This document shows positions 43,856-48,678 of a stretch of 48,678 bases of DNA, piece after piece (within the stretch, counting starts at the first letter, position 1; every line of letters starts with the position of its first letter). The notes under the pieces were generated by a model that searched no databases, was not told where the DNA came from, and saw nothing but the letters and a program-made list of their open reading frames with translations. The translations under genes and the position numbers were made by a program. The DNA is taken from assembly GCA_964549655.1 (NCBI GenBank), contig CAZJXN010000017.1, forward strand, positions 1 to 48,678, in the 5' to 3' direction. Origin of the DNA: JADJNW01 sp964549655 (GTDB taxonomy: Bacteria; Bacteroidota; Bacteroidia; Chitinophagales; Saprospiraceae).

Positions 43856-44632
43856 ATGCCTCGATTTAAAATCACACTCGAATACGACGGCAGCCGCTTC
43901 GCTGGTTGGCAATTACAAAAAGGCGAAAAATCCATTCAGGGCGAGTGTATGGACGCTTGTCGCAAAGTTTTTGAGACGGATACCTTTGAATTTTATGGCG
44001 CAGGGCGCACCGATGCAGGCGTACACGCGCTGGGGCAAGTGGCACATTTGGATGTAAAAACCTCGTTGAAACCAGAAATTATTCAACTAAGAATAAACGA
44101 CCAATTGCCACATGACATCAATATTTTGCAGGTAGAACGCGTGCGCGAACCTTTCCATGCACGGCATGACGCGATTGCACGGAGTTATGTATATCAGATT
44201 TCTACCAGACGTAATGCTTTTGGCAAAAAACACTTATGGTGGATCAAAGATAAACTCGATGTGAAGCGGATGCAACAAGCCACTTCCCTTTTTGTAGGGA
44301 TGAAAAATTATCAGTCCTTCACAAACGAAAAGGCGGAGACGGAATCAAAAACGGTGGAAGTGCAGCATTTGCAAGTGCATCAACAGGGCGATTTATTGAT
44401 TGTGCACATCGTCGGTTCTCATTTTTTGTGGAAAATGGTGCGCCGGGTGACGGGTGTGTTGGTAGAATTGGGACGCGGCAATCTGGATGAAAAACAAATT
44501 CAATCTTATTTTAATACTTTACACAATGACCCGGCACGTTTTACAGCACCGCCGTCGGGTTTATTTTTAGAAAAGGTTTATTATTCGGAGGAGAAAGTAG
44601 AATTTACGTTTCGGACGCTTTTCGCCACATAG
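43856..44632 (+). CDS. truA: tRNA pseudouridine(38-40) synthase
   Basis: A protein of 258 residues that makes pseudouridine at positions 38-40 in the anticodon arm of tRNAs. The N-terminal ITLEYDGSRFAGWQLQ, the catalytic Asp in FYGAGRTDAGVHALGQVAH, and the C-terminal GSHFLWKMVRRVTGVLVELGRG and TAPPSGLFLEKVYY are all conserved. The start ATG follows an inverted word repeat. It stands alone on the plus strand; no terminator was recognised after it. Confidence 0.97.
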   Translation: MPRFKITLEYDGSRFAGWQLQKGEKSIQGECMDACRKVFETDTFEFYGAGRTDAGVHALGQVAHLDVKTSLKPEIIQLRINDQLPHDINILQVERVREPFHARHDAIARSYVYQISTRRNAFGKKHLWWIKDKLDVKRMQQATSLFVGMKNYQSFTNEKAETESKTVEVQHLQVHQQGDLLIVHIVGSHFLWKMVRRVTGVLVELGRGNLDEKQIQSYFNTLHNDPARFTAPPSGLFLEKVYYSEEKVEFTFRTLFAT

Positions 44633-44717
44633 TTTCCTCTCATGCAACAATTCCTCCCCTCCATTTTGTTTTTAGATAGTAATACGAAACTTTTTTCAAA
44701 CATTAACCCAATGTTAA

Positions 44718-44748
44718 TTGTTTGTAAATTTAAAGTTAAGTATATTTG
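44718..44748 (+). promoter_or_regulatory. Strong Bacteroidota promoter upstream of the retropepsin-like gene
   Basis: TTG (44718-44720) is followed after 20 nt by TATATTTG (44741-44748), a full consensus match. The predicted start is near 44755, giving an unusually long leader of about 170 nt before the ATG at 44928. Confidence 0.75.
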
Positions 44749-44754
44749 TATATT

Positions 44755-44927
44755 CCTACCTGAACTATATCCGCTTGCGCAGACGTGTGTAAAGAGATAG
44801 ACGCGAAAGATAGGTGGTCTCCTGCCCCATTACTTGACAGGAATTAGTTGGCTTTATTCCCCGACCGGTGGTCGGGGTGCGAGCATTTTGGTTTTTTGAT
44901 GGTTTCACCGTTTAAAAATTAAAGCCA
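44755..44927 (+). promoter_or_regulatory. Long, possibly structured leader
   Basis: The transcribed region before the protease gene contains a perfect 8-bp hairpin CCCCGACC-GGT-GGTCGGGG at 44859-44877, then a T-rich stretch (GGTTTTTTGATGG, about 44889-44901). It could be a regulatory leader or a separate small RNA; it does not fit a riboswitch I recognise. Confidence 0.4.
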
Positions 44928-45854
44928 ATGAAATGGACTACCTTTTTATTATTAGGTTTTGTGCTTGATTTATTTGCTCAACATCCTATTTCGCTGCTTA
45001 AAACTCCAGTGACTCGTGCGCCCGTTTCGAAACGCATTCGTTCTTTGGACACTGTCATTCCATTAGAAATCATACGCGGGTTGGCATTTGTAAATGCCAA
45101 CGTGGAGCAAATAGACGGCAGATATTTGTTAGATACTGGCGCGCCGTCCTTGGTATTGCATCAAACGAATTTTTCAAAACAAAAAGCAATTCCAGCCGCC
45201 AGCTTTACTTCTGATTTTGAAATTTACAGCACGACTGTGAAAAGATTTCTCTGGGCAGGTATCGAGCGGAAAGCATTGGAAGTGCTGGTTTTAAACATTC
45301 AACATTTGGAGGAAGCATCCAAGCGACCCGTTGCAGGCATCATCGGTTATGATATTTTGAAGAATTTTGAATTGTTTATTGATTATTCCCATACGCAACT
45401 CTTATTGCTGAAGCCCGGCAAGAACAAGCTGCACATTGCAGCGGAGCCGATTGCCACGTTGGAATTTGAATTGCAAGACCATTTGCCTGTGATTGAAATA
45501 CAGATTGATGGGCAGACTTTTCGGTTTGGTTTGGACACCGGCGCGGGTGTGAATTTGATGGATAACAATTATAAAGCATCTCTTTCAGAATCGCTACTTG
45601 TATCTTTGGAAAAAGAAGAAATCAGAACCATCAATCAGCAATCCAGCTTGGTGGAAGGCGCGCTTATCAAGGCAACACAATTGCAAGACCAAGAAATAGG
45701 CGAAATGAAATACCTCTTTGCCGATTTGTCTCACTTGAAGTCCAATACCCTTTTAAATATAGATGGTTTATTAGGATTTCCGTTTTTTGAACGGGTGAAA
45801 TGCTCGATTGACTATCCAAATAAGCGGTTGTATATCTGGTCTATTTTAGATTAG
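44928..45854 (+). CDS. Retropepsin-like aspartic protease, two domains
   Basis: A protein of 308 residues with a signal peptide (MKWTTFLLLGFVLDLFAQ). Two retropepsin-type active-site motifs are present: LLDTGAPSLVLH (Asp69) and FGLDTGAGVNLMD (Asp203), each in its own beta-barrel half, as in pepsin-like or tandem retropepsin proteins of Bacteroidota. Asp residues of both halves are intact, and the hydrophobic-hydrophobic-Gly motifs (VAGIIGYDIL, IDGLLGFPFF) follow each. Probably a periplasmic or secreted protease. It has its own promoter and a possible terminator (45920-45939). Confidence 0.9.
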   Translation: MKWTTFLLLGFVLDLFAQHPISLLKTPVTRAPVSKRIRSLDTVIPLEIIRGLAFVNANVEQIDGRYLLDTGAPSLVLHQTNFSKQKAIPAASFTSDFEIYSTTVKRFLWAGIERKALEVLVLNIQHLEEASKRPVAGIIGYDILKNFELFIDYSHTQLLLLKPGKNKLHIAAEPIATLEFELQDHLPVIEIQIDGQTFRFGLDTGAGVNLMDNNYKASLSESLLVSLEKEEIRTINQQSSLVEGALIKATQLQDQEIGEMKYLFADLSHLKSNTLLNIDGLLGFPFFERVKCSIDYPNKRLYIWSILD

Positions 45855-45919
45855 GATTAACATTTCTGTTTGAACATTTGCAACTGCAACACTTTACTAA
45901 TTGAAGTAACCACATCAAT

Positions 45920-45939
45920 TGGGGTGCATCTGCACCCCA
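45920..45939 (+). terminator. Possible terminator after the retropepsin-like gene
   Basis: GGGGTGC (45921-45927) pairs perfectly with GCACCCC (45932-45938), loop ATCT, followed by ATTCTTCTCCTTCTCTC. The tail is T/C-rich rather than a pure T-run, 66 nt beyond the stop. Confidence 0.5.
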
Positions 45940-46097
45940 TTCTTCTCCTTCTCTCAGATAAGCGTCTTAACACTTATCTAACTTCCTATTATACAAAATT
46001 TTATAAAAAGTCAAATTCTGGCAAAACCAGCTGTTAACATAGAATTAACCTCCCTTTAATTTTCAGTTTATATACACGCCGTAATCTTGCACTCGAA

Positions 46098-46105
46098 TAA
46101 TTTTG
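46098..46105 (+). promoter_or_regulatory. Candidate -7 element of the beta-helix gene
   Basis: TAATTTTG matches TAnnTTTG 19 nt before the ATG at 46124; no TTG lies at the usual distance upstream. Confidence 0.35.
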
Positions 46106-46123
46106 GCAACCAAAACATTTATT

Positions 46124-48678
46124 ATGAACAAAAGAATCTACGCTCTTCTATTGCTTACTTTTTTCTTTGCTATAGGATTGAAAGCACAAACGACTGTCAA
46201 TATCACCGACGCTAGTCTCGTAGGTGGGCAGACATACAACTGGACAAAAAATAACACGTATGTATTAGACGGTCTAGTCTTCCTTGAAGATGGCGGTGTG
46301 TTGAACATCGAAGCCGGTACGGTTATCAAATTTACCCCACGTCCTGACTTGGGTAATCCCTCTGCACTGGTTATCGCGCGCGGCTCTAAAATCTTCGCGC
46401 GTGGTACTAAAGATGCTCCCATCATTTTTACCGCTCAAGCTGATGATGTAGCTAATCCAAGTGACTTAGGTCCAAGCGACAACTCCTTGTGGGGTGGCTT
46501 GGTCATTCTGGGCAAAGGTATTACTCAGAAAAATGGTAACGCGGAGGCATCCGTGGAAGGAATTGTTGCCACCGAACCACGCGGTTTGTACGGCGGTACA
46601 GATAACAATGATGATTCTGGTGTGCTGCGTTATGTTTCCCTCCGCCACGGCGGTCGCCTGATTGCTACGGGTAGTGAATTGAACGGTTTGACCCTGGGTG
46701 CAGTAGGTAGCAAAACGATATTAGAATACATTGAAGTGTATGCCAACTCGGATGATGGTATCGAATTCTTCGGCGGTGCACCTAACTTGAAATATGCCGT
46801 AGTCGCTTTTTGCGAAGACGATTGTTATGACTGGGATGAGGTGTACAAAGGTAAAGGTCAGTTCTGGTTCTCCATCCAACGGGCAGACATTGCAGACTCC
46901 GCAGGTGAGTTAGACGGTTCTACGCCGGATGATACGCCTCTTCACTCTAACGGTACGGTGTATAACTGGACGCACATTGGCTCTGGTATTGGTGCTGCTG
47001 CTGGTAACGCCATCGGTTGGTTACTACGCGCTGGCACATCGGGTACGATTGCCAACTCTATTGTAACGGCACAAAAAGGAAAGGTTATTGAAGTACAAGA
47101 TAAGAACAGCGGTAATGCCAATGATGCGCACCAACGCTTGCTGGCAGGTGAAATCAAAATCGCCAATAACATCTTCTTTGGCAATGGCAACAATGCTGCT
47201 TTAGATGCAACTGCTACTGGCGTGATTCGCGTTACTTCTGGGCAGCCTACACAAGACAATCCAACAGGGTCTGACCTAGCTGCTCATTTGGTTACTAATC
47301 TTACCAGTGTCCTCGACCCAGGGATTCGTTCCATCAGTCGGACGGCGAATGCACAGTTGGACCCGCGCCCAAGTGCCAACGGTGCAGCTTATACGACTCC
47401 TTTAGCAGCATTGCCTGCAAGCGATACCTTCTTTACCACCGTAGATTATAAAGGTGCGTTTAGCTCCAATGCCAGCGACTTGTGGCTTGCAGGCTGGTCC
47501 ACTTTGGCTCGCAATGGTCACTTACGCAACTTGGATGTAGCCGGTACAACCATTAACATCACAGACACCAGCCTCGTGGGCGGACAGACATACAACTGGA
47601 CAAAAAATAACACGTATGTATTAGACGGTCTAGTCTTCCTTGAAGATGGCGGTGTGTTGAACATCGAAGCCGGTACGGTTATCAAATTTACCCCACGTCC
47701 TGACTTGGGTAATCCCTCTGCACTGGTTATCGCGCGCGGCTCTAAAATCTTCGCGCGTGGTACTAAAGATGCTCCCATCATTTTTACCGCTCAAGCTGAT
47801 GATGTAGCTAATCCAAGTGACTTAGGTCCAAGCGACAACTCCTTGTGGGGTGGCTTGGTCATTCTGGGCAAAGGTATTACTCAGAAAAATGGTAACGCGG
47901 AGGCATCCGTGGAAGGAATTGTTGCCACCGAACCACGCGGTTTGTACGGCGGTACAGATAACAATGATGATTCTGGTGTGCTGCGTTATGTTTCCCTCCG
48001 CCACGGCGGTCGCCTGATTGCTACGGGTAGTGAATTGAACGGTTTGACCCTGGGTGCAGTAGGTAGCAAAACGATATTAGAATACATTGAAGTGTATGCC
48101 AACTCGGATGATGGTATCGAATTCTTCGGCGGTGCACCTAACTTGAAATATGCCGTAGTCGCTTTTTGCGAAGACGATTGTTATGACTGGGATGAGGTGT
48201 ACAAAGGTAAAGGTCAGTTCTGGTTCTCCATCCAACGGGCAGACATTGCAGACTCCGCAGGTGAGTTAGACGGTTCTACGCCGGATGATACGCCTCTTCA
48301 CTCTAACGGTACGGTGTATAACTGGACGCACATTGGCTCTGGTATTGGTGCTGCTGCTGGTAACGCCATCGGTTGGTTACTACGCGCTGGCACATCGGGT
48401 ACGATTGCCAACTCTATTGTAACGGCACAAAAAGGAAAGGTTATTGAAGTACAAGATAAGAACAGCGGTAATGCCAATGATGCGCACCAACGCTTGCTGG
48501 CAGGTGAAATCAAAATCGCCAATAACATCTTCTTTGGCAATGGCAACAATGCTGCTTTAGATGCAACTGCTACTGGCGTGATTCGCGTTACTTCTGGGCA
48601 GCCTACACAAGACAATCCAACAGGGTCTGACCTAGCTGCTCATTTGGTTACTAATCTTACCAGTGTCCTCGACCCAGG
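46124..48678 (+). CDS. Secreted beta-helix repeat surface protein, 3' end beyond the window
   Basis: Open from the ATG at 46124 to the right edge (851 codons), no stop. A signal peptide (MNKRIYALLLLTFFFAIGLKAQ) precedes long, near-identical repeats of 452 residues (1356 bp). Each reads like a right-handed parallel beta-helix of a Bacteroidota family (IEAGTVIKFTPRPDLGNPSA, WGGLVILGKG, GLYGGTDNNDDSGVLRYVS, NGLTLGAVGSKTILEYIEVYAN, DDGIEFFGG, KGQFWFSIQ). Such proteins usually end in a T9SS tail, which would lie beyond the edge. Surface exposure is inferred. The copies are identical at DNA level wherever both are visible. Ordinary function unknown; glycan or ice binding has been suggested for beta-helices generally, but nothing here decides it. 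Confidence 0.88.
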   Translation, partial: MNKRIYALLLLTFFFAIGLKAQTTVNITDASLVGGQTYNWTKNNTYVLDGLVFLEDGGVLNIEAGTVIKFTPRPDLGNPSALVIARGSKIFARGTKDAPIIFTAQADDVANPSDLGPSDNSLWGGLVILGKGITQKNGNAEASVEGIVATEPRGLYGGTDNNDDSGVLRYVSLRHGGRLIATGSELNGLTLGAVGSKTILEYIEVYANSDDGIEFFGGAPNLKYAVVAFCEDDCYDWDEVYKGKGQFWFSIQRADIADSAGELDGSTPDDTPLHSNGTVYNWTHIGSGIGAAAGNAIGWLLRAGTSGTIANSIVTAQKGKVIEVQDKNSGNANDAHQRLLAGEIKIANNIFFGNGNNAALDATATGVIRVTSGQPTQDNPTGSDLAAHLVTNLTSVLDPGIRSISRTANAQLDPRPSANGAAYTTPLAALPASDTFFTTVDYKGAFSSNASDLWLAGWSTLARNGHLRNLDVAGTTINITDTSLVGGQTYNWTKNNTYVLDGLVFLEDGGVLNIEAGTVIKFTPRPDLGNPSALVIARGSKIFARGTKDAPIIFTAQADDVANPSDLGPSDNSLWGGLVILGKGITQKNGNAEASVEGIVATEPRGLYGGTDNNDDSGVLRYVSLRHGGRLIATGSELNGLTLGAVGSKTILEYIEVYANSDDGIEFFGGAPNLKYAVVAFCEDDCYDWDEVYKGKGQFWFSIQRADIADSAGELDGSTPDDTPLHSNGTVYNWTHIGSGIGAAAGNAIGWLLRAGTSGTIANSIVTAQKGKVIEVQDKNSGNANDAHQRLLAGEIKIANNIFFGNGNNAALDATATGVIRVTSGQPTQDNPTGSDLAAHLVTNLTSVLDP
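46225..48678 (+). repeat. Tandem 1356-bp direct repeat inside the beta-helix gene
   Basis: From about 46229 onward the sequence recurs 1356 bp later (for example 46229 and 47585, CAGACATACAACTGGAC). Copy one is complete to about 47580; copy two runs to the window end. Over the roughly 1.1 kb that can be compared I found no difference. The short sequences before each copy (VNITDASLVGG versus INITDTSLVGG) have diverged. Confidence 0.9.

Noticed and set aside
44859..44877. tRNA or riboswitch in the leader upstream of the retropepsin-like gene
   Set aside because: Only one short hairpin pairs well; no cloverleaf or known aptamer pattern is visible.
46138..48615. Minus-strand open frames repeated at 1356-bp spacing
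   Set aside because: They are antisense shadows of the beta-helix repeats; the plus strand has the signal peptide and family motifs.

Overview
The window reads as a chromosomal stretch of a Bacteroidota bacterium, most likely of the Saprospiria (Saprospiraceae/Lewinellaceae/Haliscomenobacter type). The support is: type IX secretion (T9SS) cargo with gliding-type C-terminal domains, a PorP/SprF partner, a short RpoD of 288 residues, a Bacteroidota DUF2795 protein, and promoters of the TTG-N19/20-TAnnTTTG type. Two 100-N scaffold gaps (10252-10351 and 22057-22156) show a draft assembly. No tRNA, rRNA, CRISPR array, transposase or phage gene was recognised.

Layout. 1-1474: 5' part of a caspase-like peptidase gene (minus strand), preceded by a leader hairpin and a 252-bp array of 21-bp repeats. 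1475-8407: a PorP/SprF gene followed by a giant cohesin/Ig-repeat T9SS protein. 8408-13050: small secreted and Nudix-like proteins, cytidylate kinase with a truncated partner, and a large orphan protein. 13671-21734: DUF2795, transglutaminase-like, queA, a MacB-type permease, two cell-envelope proteins and the primary sigma factor. 22221-27246: pnp, rpsO, etfA, etfB. 27418-31825: a TPR protein, an A+T-rich insert with a small cysteine-containing secreted protein and a CarboxypepD_reg-like protein, and a second T9SS type B protein. 32076-43075: ribH, a TPR membrane protein, an operon of AAA ATPase + TOPRIM-like protein + pyrF, a TlpA-like lipoprotein, purL, a GT39-like membrane protein and pyrG. 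43278-48678: a frameshifted Uma2-like gene, truA, a retropepsin-like protease, and the start of a beta-helix surface protein built from identical 1356-bp repeats.

How it fits together. Most conserved genes are housekeeping (nucleotide synthesis: cmk, pyrF, purL, pyrG; RNA metabolism: queA, truA, pnp, rpsO, rpoD; electron transfer: etfAB). Between them lie surface and secretion proteins that use T9SS, and two loci that look like conflict or defence systems: the caspase-like protease and the ATPase-TOPRIM pair translationally coupled to pyrF.

The most unusual signal is between the genes. Nearly every intergenic space carries imperfect inverted or tandem repeats made of short, low-complexity 'words', with a different vocabulary at each boundary (GTCTAACGTCTA; TTTCACATCTC; TCCTATCCTCC; TTCATTCCTTCATT; GTGTTCATGTATTC; ACTGCCTACT). 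Some overlap stop codons or lie in transcribed leaders. Larger structured elements (a 225-bp nested palindrome, a 144-bp element with 26-bp inverted ends, a 55-bp element found 3' of two unrelated genes) add to this. I know of no name for this boundary-repeat system; it is the best candidate here for something undescribed.
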